Origin: JAWPMT01 sp965229785
GTDB lineage: Bacteria > Bacteroidota > Bacteroidia > Cytophagales > Cyclobacteriaceae
Direction: 5' to 3'
Assembly: GCA_965229785.1 (NCBI GenBank)
Contig: CBDDJS010000001.1
Span: 4,526,001-4,590,000 of the forward strand
DNA length: 64,000 bases
Shown here: positions 16,984 through 24,748 of the stretch, piece after piece
Numbering within the stretch: position 1 is the first letter of the stretch
How the letters are laid out: each line of letters begins with the position of its first letter
Program-made: the position numbers and the translations under genes
The notes under the pieces: model-generated
What the model was told of the DNA's origin: nothing
The model's input: the letters and a program-made list of their open reading frames with translations, nothing else
The model's database searches: none

Positions 16984-17114
16984 AGAAAAATCCTCACACT
17001 ACCAGTTTCATTGTATCAGACTGGCATTAAGATTTTGTTAATGAAAAAGAGGTGACGTAAGTCGTTGTTTGTAAATATGTATTATTCCGTTAACTTGATT
17101 GTAAACTACAAGTC

Positions 17115-19517
17115 ATGCGTTTTCTCATACGATTTATCTTCTATATTCTGATAGCTTGGCTTCTAAGCCCAATTCTAGAAGTCATTTTCCCTGTACCAAC
17201 TAAAAACATGGTTGATAGCTTTGTGAATCTGTCAGAGAAGAAGGGCCAGGACATACTTTTCATGCTCAGACTCTTGTCCTGGTCCCTATTGCTTTACCTC
17301 ATTTTCAGATTTACGAGGCCTTTATTTGAGTTTATCGCTCCAACATCTAGAAGATATTCCGTGACCAAACCTATGAGACGTGTTCAAGGTATCATTACCG
17401 AGGTTGGATTGATTTTACTAATCTTTATTACTCTTTCAGTAATTCCCACTTTCTATGTCTTCTTGAATTTACCGGAATTGCACTTTAATCATGAAGTAGA
17501 GAAAAGCATAAAGAATTTAGCTGAAAAGAGATCAGAGACAAGGAACAACCTAATCTACGAGGCTGGAAGATTAAACGACTACGTACTAGGAAAAGAGTTC
17601 TATTGGAGTAGGGCTACGCCCGATAAGGAATACATTGCTTCTGACACTCTTCTTATTCCCATTCCTGATGAGGACGGCCCATATACAAGTAAATCAGTTC
17701 CCTATTTTTTTCCATCGTTAAAAGATGGAAGTATTAAATCAGCTTCAGAAAGAATTGCGATGCTAAAAGCTCAGGAAAATGATGTGAAAGTCTATTGGTT
17801 ATTTAGAAAATTCAGAGAGCGAGAAGATTATAAAAATTACTTCCGGTCATTAAGAAAAGCTTACAAAGAATACGAAACAGCCATCAAAGAATCTCAAGAA
17901 TTCCTTGGTTTCCCTTACGATGATGACGACCCTTCATCGATAAAGTATTTCATTGGAAACCATGAAAGAGGTCCTGAATTCACGTTGACGTATGAGAATT
18001 CGGCAAGTTCCAAGAAGTTCGAATATGATTCAGAAAAATTTAGAGTCGTTCTGTTTCCCTATTTACAGATTGTTGGGGCTGTTGCGTTCATACTTTACTT
18101 CTTAACCCATCTATCAATTAGAATCAGATTAGCAAGTCACTTTGAGAAAGTACTCAGGTTCTTTGAACAAGGCCGTTTTGGACTTGGAGGTGCTTCAAGG
18201 TTTGCAGGAGTTGTTGAAGAGTGGGCAACTCAATTCAAAAAGCAGGAATTTGGCATTTTTCTGGGTAAATCTCTGTTTAACCCTCGCACCATAATTGGCT
18301 CCGAAGATAAGCGTCACATGTTGACCGTTGCAGCCACCAGGGCAGGAAAAGGGACGACAGCCATCATACCAAACCTTCTGCTTTGGAAAGGCTCAGCAAT
18401 CGTCGTGGACCCAAAAGGTACTAATGCAATCGTAACTGCACGGCGAAGACGAGAGCTTGAGCAAAATGTCCAAATTATAGACCCGTTTTCAATCACGAAT
18501 GAAGAGTCTGCCAGTTTCAACCCTCTTCAAGATCTGAACCCGAATTCTCCAACTATCAGGGAGGATATCTATTTAATCGCTGAAGCCCTGGTCATTCCTG
18601 ATCCTAACCAAAAAGAAAGACATTGGGATAATGGCGCAAGAACTGTTATTGCTGGTTTGATTGCACAGCTTATTAGCGATCCGAAATACAAAAACCCTAA
18701 CCTTTCGCATATTAGAGACCTGCTAGCACTTGGACCAAAAGATCAAGAAGATTTATGGCTAGATATGATGCTTAATGAAGGCGTTGGAGGACTAGCCAGG
18801 GATGCAGGATCACGGATACTCAGAGGCTCTTCCACAAACGAGATTAACAGTATTTTATCCAATGCCGATAAGCATACGGAATGGTTGTCATCGCCTACCA
18901 TGAAGAAGCTACTTTCTTCTTCCTCTTTAGATTTCTCGCAAATCAGAAAAGAGCCAACGACAGTTTATTTGGTTGTCCCGCCAAATAAGCTTGAGACTTA
19001 TAATCGATTTATCAGATTATTCCTGAATTTATCTCTAGCCGCTGTTTCCACGGGTGAGCGATCTAAGCTTCCGATCTTGATGATCATGGACGAATTCCTA
19101 GCTCTGGGCCGTATGGAAGAAGTCGAAAAAGCATTGGGATTATTGGCCGGATATAACTTGATCCTTTGGCCTATTATTCAAGAATTTGGGAAGCTCAAGG
19201 ATATCTATAAGGATAGCTTCAATGCCTTTATCGACAATAGCCGTGCTATTCAAGTCTTCGGCGTTACTGGCGAGTCCGCAAAATTTGTTAGCGAACATTT
19301 GGGTGATCGCCGTACCAAGAATTTGGTCGATAATAATGGAATGGAAAGGGTGGCAAAACTGCGCTCGCCCTATGAAGTAACAATAGATGTGAATGTTGAA
19401 AATAATTGGCAGTATGTCCTCAGAGCGGGTAAGGCTCCCTTAGCCATTGAGAGGGTCGCTTATTATCAGCACAAGATGTTCGAAGGGCTTTATGATCCTG
19501 ATCCGGATTACGCCTGA
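17115..19517 (+). CDS. VirD4/TraG-type type IV coupling protein
   Basis: An 800-residue conjugative coupling ATPase. Four likely membrane spans are visible: about 3-25, 50-66, 97-119 and 315-335. The segment between the third and fourth forms a 190-residue extracytoplasmic domain, unusually large for the family. The ATPase part has Walker A ATRAGKGTT (about 406-414), then VVDPKGTN, and Walker B LPILMIMDEFLALG (near 652-665), followed by the conserved WPIIQEFGKL stretch. Coupling proteins bring a relaxase-DNA complex to a type IV secretion channel. No channel genes are nearby, so the element probably borrows one from a co-resident plasmid or conjugative element. It is on the plus strand while the relaxase genes are on the minus strand. 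Confidence 0.92.
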   Translation: MRFLIRFIFYILIAWLLSPILEVIFPVPTKNMVDSFVNLSEKKGQDILFMLRLLSWSLLLYLIFRFTRPLFEFIAPTSRRYSVTKPMRRVQGIITEVGLILLIFITLSVIPTFYVFLNLPELHFNHEVEKSIKNLAEKRSETRNNLIYEAGRLNDYVLGKEFYWSRATPDKEYIASDTLLIPIPDEDGPYTSKSVPYFFPSLKDGSIKSASERIAMLKAQENDVKVYWLFRKFREREDYKNYFRSLRKAYKEYETAIKESQEFLGFPYDDDDPSSIKYFIGNHERGPEFTLTYENSASSKKFEYDSEKFRVVLFPYLQIVGAVAFILYFLTHLSIRIRLASHFEKVLRFFEQGRFGLGGASRFAGVVEEWATQFKKQEFGIFLGKSLFNPRTIIGSEDKRHMLTVAATRAGKGTTAIIPNLLLWKGSAIVVDPKGTNAIVTARRRRELEQNVQIIDPFSITNEESASFNPLQDLNPNSPTIREDIYLIAEALVIPDPNQKERHWDNGARTVIAGLIAQLISDPKYKNPNLSHIRDLLALGPKDQEDLWLDMMLNEGVGGLARDAGSRILRGSSTNEINSILSNADKHTEWLSSPTMKKLLSSSSLDFSQIRKEPTTVYLVVPPNKLETYNRFIRLFLNLSLAAVSTGERSKLPILMIMDEFLALGRMEEVEKALGLLAGYNLILWPIIQEFGKLKDIYKDSFNAFIDNSRAIQVFGVTGESAKFVSEHLGDRRTKNLVDNNGMERVAKLRSPYEVTIDVNVENNWQYVLRAGKAPLAIERVAYYQHKMFEGLYDPDPDYA

Positions 19518-19519
19518 CA

Positions 19520-20071
19520 TCAGCGATCTCGAGTGAAGTCCTGTCCCTGTCTTTGCTGCTGAAATTGTTTTCTCAAATTCTCTTTTTGAAGCTGCTTTTC
19601 CTCCTCCTTCTTGGTCTCATGATATTGCCGGGTCCGCTCTTTCTCTTTTTGGATTTGTAGCTCCTTTTTCTTCTTCTCTTTTTCAGCGTCCTCGCGCCTC
19701 ATTTTCTCCTGTTCTTGTTCCTGGTTCTTATCATCCATAGTATTTGATTTATTGGCAAACTCCTGAGAAACATTTCCTTTTGATAAATCGTTGGCTGGGG
19801 CGAAATGATCAAACGCCGCTTGGCGACTGCCACCCCAGTCCTGAAACATGCTGGATTCAATGATTTTGGTCTGCTCTTGGATTCTGCGTTCTTGTTCTTT
19901 GATTAACCTTTCTTGTTCACCTTTCTGATCTTTATCGAGCGTTGGGGTTTTCACAAATTGCTTATTAAAAAGCTCTTTACGACTTCTTTTTTCTTCGACT
20001 TCTCGGATTTTGCGCAATTCCTCCTGATAGGCTAAATCCAGGTCTTTTAGTGCCTCTCTACTTATTGACAT
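19520..20071 (-). CDS. Charged coiled-coil protein near the mobilisation genes
   Basis: The start MSISREALKDLDL at 20071 is preferred; the longer frame to 20161 would run into the divergent gene at 20132. The 183-residue product is dominated by Glu, Lys, Gln and Arg (RKELFNKQF, QEQEQEKMRREDAEKEKKKK), a long helix or coiled coil, and ends RQGQDFTRDR, similar to the end of the relaxase. It converges on the coupling protein gene with two bases between the stops. An accessory relaxosome role is inferred from neighbours. Confidence 0.6.
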   Translation of the reverse strand: MSISREALKDLDLAYQEELRKIREVEEKRSRKELFNKQFVKTPTLDKDQKGEQERLIKEQERRIQEQTKIIESSMFQDWGGSRQAAFDHFAPANDLSKGNVSQEFANKSNTMDDKNQEQEQEKMRREDAEKEKKKKELQIQKEKERTRQYHETKKEEEKQLQKENLRKQFQQQRQGQDFTRDR

Positions 20072-20131
20072 AAGTATAGGATGTTTGATATACTTTCTGA
20101 AAGATAACTGAAAGTCGAAAGGATTTAAAAA

Positions 20132-20395
20132 ATGAACCATGATAAACTCAATGATGAACAACTTGAGGAACTAAAGATTTACTTCGCCAAGCTAGATGAG
20201 ATTCGTGGAATTGAAGATCGCGATGATTGGTGGACGGATGAAGAATTAAGAAATCTCACCAGTATTTATGGACTAATTGATAAACTTGGAAAAGGTGATC
20301 CCATTAGGGCAGCGTACGTCCATGCAAAAACTATGATCGGCCTTCACAGAGAGATTGAATTATCAGGTGGCGATCAGAGTAAAGCCGTTCATTAA
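20132..20395 (+). CDS. Small acidic hypothetical protein, 87 aa
   Basis: Begins MNHDKLNDEQLEELKIYFAK and contains a Trp-rich EDRDDWWTDEELRNL motif followed by a helix (AAYVHAKTMIGLHREIEL). There is no signal or membrane part. It is divergent from the coiled-coil gene and convergent with the relaxase gene. I do not recognise a family; the lack of frame interruption and good start support a real gene. Confidence 0.6.
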   Translation: MNHDKLNDEQLEELKIYFAKLDEIRGIEDRDDWWTDEELRNLTSIYGLIDKLGKGDPIRAAYVHAKTMIGLHREIELSGGDQSKAVH

Positions 20396-20436
20396 AACTG
20401 AGACCTTTGAAAGGACTGGGGTGTATAAACGAGGTC

Positions 20437-21816
20437 TTAACGATCTAATCCAAAGTCTTCACCTCGATCTTTATTCCTGTCTCGATATTGCTTTTTGATC
20501 TTTTCTTTATCGCTCAACTTTTTATCTTCTTTTGAGTTTTCCTGATCTGGCGATGGTTGCTCTTTTTGTTCAGCCGTATTTTGCAGAGAAAAATCCCCGT
20601 GTTCAGGACTTATTGGATCAACACCTTGCTCCATCATTCGCCGATCAATATCCGAAAGAGTGTTTTTTAAGTCCTCAAGTTTCCTTTCCAATTCTTGCCT
20701 CTTGATTGAAGATCTTTCTTTTTCAATCAATTTTTGTAAGGCCTCAATCTTGGATAGGTGCTTTTCACGCCTATAGAAGGTCCGCAATTTCTGCTCTTTT
20801 TCGAGCTTGGCCTTCTGCTGTTCGAATTCCTGATCGCGCTTTTTATCTAGTTCCTGCGCATAGCTGATTTCAGGGTTTTCTAATGGTATGGGATCGTTAC
20901 TTGGCGTTGACCATTTCTCGTGGTCATCAGCCTTAATCGCTTCATCAACAATCCCCTTTTGAAAATCAGTCTCGTACTGATCACGGTAAAAATGCTTTCG
21001 ATCTTCCGAGAGCGTTTGCCCATGAGGAAGATTTTCTAAAGCTCCCAGCCGTTCTTTAATGTCTTTTGCTCTTTGTGATTTAAGCTGCCTTGAAAGGCTC
21101 ACAATCTTTCCGGCCTCATTGACCAGGACAAAGCCTCTCCGGTCGCCTTGCGCTAGGGTCCACCCTTTTTCTTCTAAGGCCTTTTGAAAGCTCTCAGCGT
21201 CCTGGGCCTGGTTATAGAGGTTTTGCATAATGAGCGCTTGATCAATTTTGGTTTCACGGTGCTTAGCCTTTTGGCCTTGCCTGCGTTTCTCGTTATTAAT
21301 AACGCGCTCCTCACAGTAAATCTTACCGTGCTCTTTCTCATACTCTTCCGCCCAGATCGAAAACCGCAAACGATCATTTTGTGGACGTAGCGTTTTACCT
21401 GTTTGGGGATGAACAAGATTAGTAATCACATGGACATGCGGATGCGCAGTATCTTGATGGGCCACCATCACTGCTTCATGATCTTTGAGGCCTAATACTT
21501 CAAGGGCATCAAAGGCGAGCTCTTTCATGTGATCAGGGTCTGGGTTTTGCTCAGGCTGCCATGCAATTGAAAACGAATAGACAGGTTTATTTGAGCTTTT
21601 ACGGCCTGATAAAGATACGCCTGCTTGTTGTTTAAGCTGATCACTATTCATGGCCGTATAAGCCATCCATTTCATTGCAAGCTCTGGATCATCCGTAGGG
21701 ACATTATGCGTTAAGGTCCAAGCAACACGCTCACTTGAGTCCTTGCCCTTATCATGCAGATAATATTGGCCCGCGCCTTTAAAGCTATATCCTCGTTGCG
21801 CAATTCTCGGTATCAT
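20437..21816 (-). CDS. MobA-type relaxase (MOB_P-like)
   Basis: A 459-residue relaxase/mobilisation nuclease. The metal-binding three-His signature is present: His120, His125/127/129 in AHQDTAHPHVHVITN, and Tyr residues near the N-terminus (Tyr10, Tyr18/19) can serve as the DNA nucleophile. The second half is a long charged coiled coil (KKRDQEFEQQKAKLEKEQ), with the C-terminal NKDRGEDFGLDR resembling the tail of the neighbouring coiled-coil protein. Relaxases nick oriT and pilot the strand during transfer. The start overlaps the stop of the MobC-like gene by four bases (ATGA), so the two are translationally coupled. Confidence 0.93.
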   Translation of the reverse strand: MIPRIAQRGYSFKGAGQYYLHDKGKDSSERVAWTLTHNVPTDDPELAMKWMAYTAMNSDQLKQQAGVSLSGRKSSNKPVYSFSIAWQPEQNPDPDHMKELAFDALEVLGLKDHEAVMVAHQDTAHPHVHVITNLVHPQTGKTLRPQNDRLRFSIWAEEYEKEHGKIYCEERVINNEKRRQGQKAKHRETKIDQALIMQNLYNQAQDAESFQKALEEKGWTLAQGDRRGFVLVNEAGKIVSLSRQLKSQRAKDIKERLGALENLPHGQTLSEDRKHFYRDQYETDFQKGIVDEAIKADDHEKWSTPSNDPIPLENPEISYAQELDKKRDQEFEQQKAKLEKEQKLRTFYRREKHLSKIEALQKLIEKERSSIKRQELERKLEDLKNTLSDIDRRMMEQGVDPISPEHGDFSLQNTAEQKEQPSPDQENSKEDKKLSDKEKIKKQYRDRNKDRGEDFGLDR

Positions 21817-22145
21817 AGGCTGCCCATCACTTTTCGAAGTAGTTGATCATGAGCATCCAGTGCTTTGCGTAACTCAATGGGCTCGATACCTGTAGAATGA
21901 AAACGCTTTGTAAGCTGATTGAGATTATTGCCGCTATAACGTAGTTCTTCGAGGAGGCTAAAATCAGCATTGCTTTTACGCACGACAATCTGTCCCGCCA
22001 AAGCCATTTGACGGACATATTCCGTAAGAGACAATCCAGCTTCTTCCGCTTTAGAAAGGATAGATTTATAATCCTTTTGCGTGCAGCGAACTGGAGGTAG
22101 GCTCTTACTTAATTTTTCTGAACTTTGTTTTTTGGGACGAGCCAT
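21813..22145 (-). CDS. MobC-like relaxosome protein (ribbon-helix-helix type)
   Basis: Starting at MARPKKQSSEKL (22145), 110 residues. The pattern KSLPPVRCTQKDYKSILSKA, GLSLTEYVRQMAL, LLEELRYSGNNLNQLTKRFH is that of MobC proteins: a short DNA-binding strand, then helices, then the conserved GNNLNQL segment. MobC proteins bind oriT and help the relaxase. The gene is first in the pair with the relaxase and is preceded by the candidate oriT. A longer frame up to 22229 has a less likely N-terminus. Confidence 0.85.
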   Translation of the reverse strand: MARPKKQSSEKLSKSLPPVRCTQKDYKSILSKAEEAGLSLTEYVRQMALAGQIVVRKSNADFSLLEELRYSGNNLNQLTKRFHSTGIEPIELRKALDAHDQLLRKVMGSL

Positions 22146-22209
22146 AAAACGCTTCTTTTCGGAAAAATTCAACGATGCTATATTGCGTCGTTCCTGGGGG
22201 ATCCAACGG

Positions 22210-22265
22210 GGGTTCAACCCTCTTGGCAAGATGTTTTCTGCATTGCAAAAACGTATCTTGCTACT
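22210..22265. other. Candidate origin of transfer (oriT)
   Basis: Just upstream of the MobC-like gene lie GGGTT-C-AACCC (22210-22220) and a perfect 7-bp inverted repeat GCAAGAT (22226-22232) / ATCTTGC (22255-22261). On the plus strand the right arm reads TATCTTG-C, one base from the MOB_P nick consensus YATCCTG|Y. Position next to mobC-relaxase, inverted repeat and nick-like motif all fit an oriT. This is inference; nicking was not shown. Confidence 0.5.
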
Positions 22266-22564
22266 CTGGTGTTTTTAACGATAACGTTATTATCAGGGTT
22301 ACACGTACCTGAACCGAATTTGACCCATCTCTTGCTGGCCAAAAAAAGAAAACCCTCGAACCTGACTACAAAACTTTTTGATCAAAAGCTGATAAATCAT
22401 TTCTTTGAGAAAGCCGTTAAATAGATCCAGTGGTCGATATAAATATCTCCACTACTGGCTTAATGAGGGGGCGGTGTATCAGTCGGAAATACCGTCCTTT
22501 TTTGTAGAAGGAAACTGCCGAAGATTGCTCCTCGGCAGCTAGATAAACACATATTCCTAAAGTT
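22266..22564. other. Non-coding interval right of the candidate oriT
   Basis: No credible gene. It holds one hairpin, CTGCCGA (22515-22521) / TCGGCAG (22532-22538), and an imperfect one before the TTTTTT run near 22500. The latter could end plus-strand transcripts; the former could end the 67-aa gene, which stops at 22565. Confidence 0.4.
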
Positions 22565-22768
22565 CTATTCCTCGGCGTATATCTCCTCTTCTGTTATTCT
22601 TTCCTGGATGACAAATCGCAAGTCTTTGTCTATGCCACTCAGAATTTGGGTGTAGCCATTTTTTGAAGGCCAGAGGGCTCTAACTGGTATCCATTTGGCA
22701 TTTTGACCCTGACCTTCCACCCGGTAGACGGTGTGACTTGGTACGTTACTTTTAGTTTCTTCAGTCAT
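22565..22768 (-). CDS. Small hypothetical protein, 67 aa
   Basis: The start MTEETKSNVPSH at 22768 is supported by an AGGAG ribosome-binding site seven bases upstream; a longer frame to 22969 lacks such support and crosses a hairpin. The chain has HTVYRVEGQGQNAKWIPV and DKDLRFVIQERI, suggesting a small beta-rich fold. Such short proteins are common in mobilisable elements. Function unknown. Confidence 0.6.
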   Translation of the reverse strand: MTEETKSNVPSHTVYRVEGQGQNAKWIPVRALWPSKNGYTQILSGIDKDLRFVIQERITEEEIYAEE

Positions 22769-22811
22769 TTGATTTTCTCCTTTTCGTTTGGTTAATGACG
22801 GGAAGCAAAAA

Positions 22812-22835
22812 CAGTCCTGCAATAGCGCAGGACTG
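22812..22835. terminator. Hairpin with 9-bp perfect stem
   Basis: CAGTCCTGC (22812-22820) pairs with GCAGGACTG (22827-22835) around a six-base loop, between the primase-like gene and the 67-aa gene, both on the minus strand. On the minus strand it is followed by TTTTTGCTTCC, which fits a weak intrinsic terminator or attenuator in the 67-aa gene's leader. Confidence 0.5.
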
Positions 22836-23012
22836 CCAAGAAAAAATTTGTTGCCGCGAGGAATCCCTGATAAGGGAGGGGAAATTTTTACTTGCTGGCC
22901 AAGCGCAGGTTTGTAAATTGATTTTCGCATTAACCCGAAAAGAGAAGATTTATATGCGCTAAAGAACAAACATCGAGCCCAGCAATTTCTCGCCTAAGTG
23001 GATGACTAGAGA

Positions 23013-23945
23013 TCACAATCCAAAACGAGTTGAAATCTCGGCCTCGGACAATGCGCGGTGCATTTCGTTGATGTCATTAAAGCCTTCGTATTTGTAGTTC
23101 TGTGGTCGAATAGAAATAGAGGCTTTTCGAAACTCACTGGTTAGTTTATCAAAAGCTTGTTTGCCCCTTAGATCATTATCAAACCATGTCTGTACGTTTT
23201 GGTAGTTCTGGTTCTTCATAAGGCGCATGGCTTCATTAATCATCGTTGCGCCGTTTAAAATAATTGCGTCTGATTGTGGGGTATCCTTGCAATAGATTGC
23301 CAAAAGAGATAAGAAATCATAATGCCCTTCAATCATCTGAAGGTTGCCATTTGAGGTGCTGCCCTTGATGAAAGTAATACCGCGCTCACCAATCAATCCT
23401 TTGAAGAATTTATTTCGAATTTCGTAGCTGTCTTTACTATTACGCATGCCAAGGGCATAACCGGTGGTAAAGGTCTCTTCATGCTTATAGTGAACCTGCT
23501 TTAGATATTTCTGTGCCAGGCTAAGAGGAATCTTTCTTTCATTCAAAAAATTGTGGAGGGCAGGGAGGCTTATAGGTTTCACAGCTTGCAACTTCATAGG
23601 ATTACCTTTCTTCCTGCTTTGTTCAGATCGTTGTATTGCCTGGTGGGTATCACTACACATGAATTCATTCAGGTTCTTTAAAGCCTGGCTTACATCACAC
23701 CCATAGAATTTCATCAGATAGTCAATGATATTGCCACCCGCACATGTTTGTTCAGCGCTTCCTACTTCGCCGAAATCACACCAAACATTTAGATTTTGAT
23801 CGACAGAAAATGAAGGTGTACGTTCATCGCGAAAGGGTGAGATATACCAAAGTTCCGCTCCTCCCTTTTTTTCAGAAATTGGTTCGAAGCCTTGAGCACT
23901 TAAAAGCTCGGCAAGGGGAATAGATTTAGCTTGTTCAATATTCAA
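23013..23945 (-). CDS. CHC2/Toprim primase-like protein of mobile elements
   Basis: A 310-residue protein of the DnaG-like class carried by Bacteroidota elements. Residues 40-85 resemble the CHC2 zinc finger (SPFRDERTPSFSV...WCDFG...GGNIIDYL), but the first metal ligands are replaced by SPFR, so zinc is probably not bound in the standard way. The Toprim part has its two acidic motifs: MIEGHYDFLSLLA (Glu) and WFDNDLRGKQAF (Asp-x-Asp). Toprim proteins prime or nick DNA; here it probably starts replication of the transferred strand. The start is a TTG, since no ATG is available upstream of the conserved part. Confidence 0.85.
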   Translation of the reverse strand: MNIEQAKSIPLAELLSAQGFEPISEKKGGAELWYISPFRDERTPSFSVDQNLNVWCDFGEVGSAEQTCAGGNIIDYLMKFYGCDVSQALKNLNEFMCSDTHQAIQRSEQSRKKGNPMKLQAVKPISLPALHNFLNERKIPLSLAQKYLKQVHYKHEETFTTGYALGMRNSKDSYEIRNKFFKGLIGERGITFIKGSTSNGNLQMIEGHYDFLSLLAIYCKDTPQSDAIILNGATMINEAMRLMKNQNYQNVQTWFDNDLRGKQAFDKLTSEFRKASISIRPQNYKYEGFNDINEMHRALSEAEISTRFGL

Positions 23946-24031
23946 AGAAGCTTTCCAATTTTTTAGTATTCAAGAAACCGTTTTAGGAAAATTATACGTA
24001 ACTTAATAGTGAATTTTTAAATAAAAGAGCC

Positions 24032-24148
24032 ATGGCAAAATCAAGACCAAATAATGCCCCATCTACAACCGGAAATAAGTCTGGTGGAGGAAGAGGAAAC
24101 AACCCTACACGACCTGGTAGAACTCCACCCCCCGCACCGAAGAAATAA
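24032..24148 (+). CDS. 38-aa Gly/Pro-rich microprotein
   Basis: An ATG-started frame of 38 codons: MAKSRPNNAPSTTGNKSG, then GGGRGNNP and a Pro-rich end with APKK. The start PSTTGNxSGGGRGNNP pattern resembles very short, uncharacterised Bacteroidota proteins that I recall with similar composition. It is alone on the plus strand between the primase-like gene and the ParDE pair. Its basic, disordered nature would suit nucleic-acid binding (inference). Confidence 0.55.
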   Translation: MAKSRPNNAPSTTGNKSGGGRGNNPTRPGRTPPPAPKK

Positions 24149-24150
24149 GC

Positions 24151-24453
24151 CTATTCCGAAATATCCATATTTTCCAAGTCACGACTCTGATGCCAAAAGC
24201 GTCTTACTACGATATGATTGTCTCCAATGATATCGTAGTAAATAGAATATCGTTTGAAGCTATGCTTACGTAGGCCATCGCGTATAAAATCTTGAGGTCT
24301 ACCAATGGTCGGCATCACTGCGACTTTTTGACATGTTTTGCTTAAATCATCGATGAATTTATCCGCAATGTGCTCACTACTTTGTTCGGAAATGTAATGC
24401 CAAACAGAAGCAAGATCGTCTCTAGCTTGTTTGCTGAGTTCAACTTTAGGCAT
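24151..24453 (-). CDS. parE: ParE-type toxin
   Basis: A 100-residue RelE/ParE-superfamily toxin: LSKQARDDLASVWHYISEQS at the start, the central LSKTCQKVAVMPTIGRP, GLRKHSFKRYSIYYDI and a C-terminal IVVRRFWHQSRD, all in the usual order. ParE toxins poison DNA gyrase. The antitoxin gene lies just upstream on the same strand, with nine bases between them. The pair probably stabilises the integrated element. Confidence 0.9.
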   Translation of the reverse strand: MPKVELSKQARDDLASVWHYISEQSSEHIADKFIDDLSKTCQKVAVMPTIGRPQDFIRDGLRKHSFKRYSIYYDIIGDNHIVVRRFWHQSRDLENMDISE

Positions 24454-24462
24454 GCTTGGGTC

Positions 24463-24690
24463 CTATGATTTGAGATTGCGGCCCATGGCTTTGATTTCAT
24501 CTACATTAAACTCCACAGGCTCACCTTCATACCCTTTGTCGATCTCTCGGCGCAAGTCTTGAATCTTTAACTCCCGCTCTTCCAATAGACGAAGGCCAGC
24601 ACGAATGACTTCACTTGCATTGTTGTAACGGCCACATTCCAGTTGCTTGGATACAAAATCTTCAAAATGGGGATTTAATGAAACATTCAT
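24463..24690 (-). CDS. parD: ParD-type antitoxin
   Basis: From MNVSLNPHFEDF (24690), 75 residues with the ParD/CopG pattern: an N-terminal DNA-binding strand (MNVSLNPH), then the helix pair SKQLECGRYNNASEVIRAGL, then LLEERELKIQDLRREI and a C-terminal toxin-binding part. It precedes the toxin in one unit and should repress its own promoter. A longer frame to 24732 adds a Cys/Ile-rich segment that does not fit the family. Confidence 0.9.
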   Translation of the reverse strand: MNVSLNPHFEDFVSKQLECGRYNNASEVIRAGLRLLEERELKIQDLRREIDKGYEGEPVEFNVDEIKAMGRNLKS

Positions 24691-24748
24691 GCTATTCTCC
24701 TGATCTTCTATTATTATACACGAAAATAACAATAAATAGCAACTATTG

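Noticed and set aside
22125..22424. 99-codon plus-strand frame over the candidate oriT
   Set aside because: It lies partly antisense to the MobC-like gene and reads across the inverted repeats.
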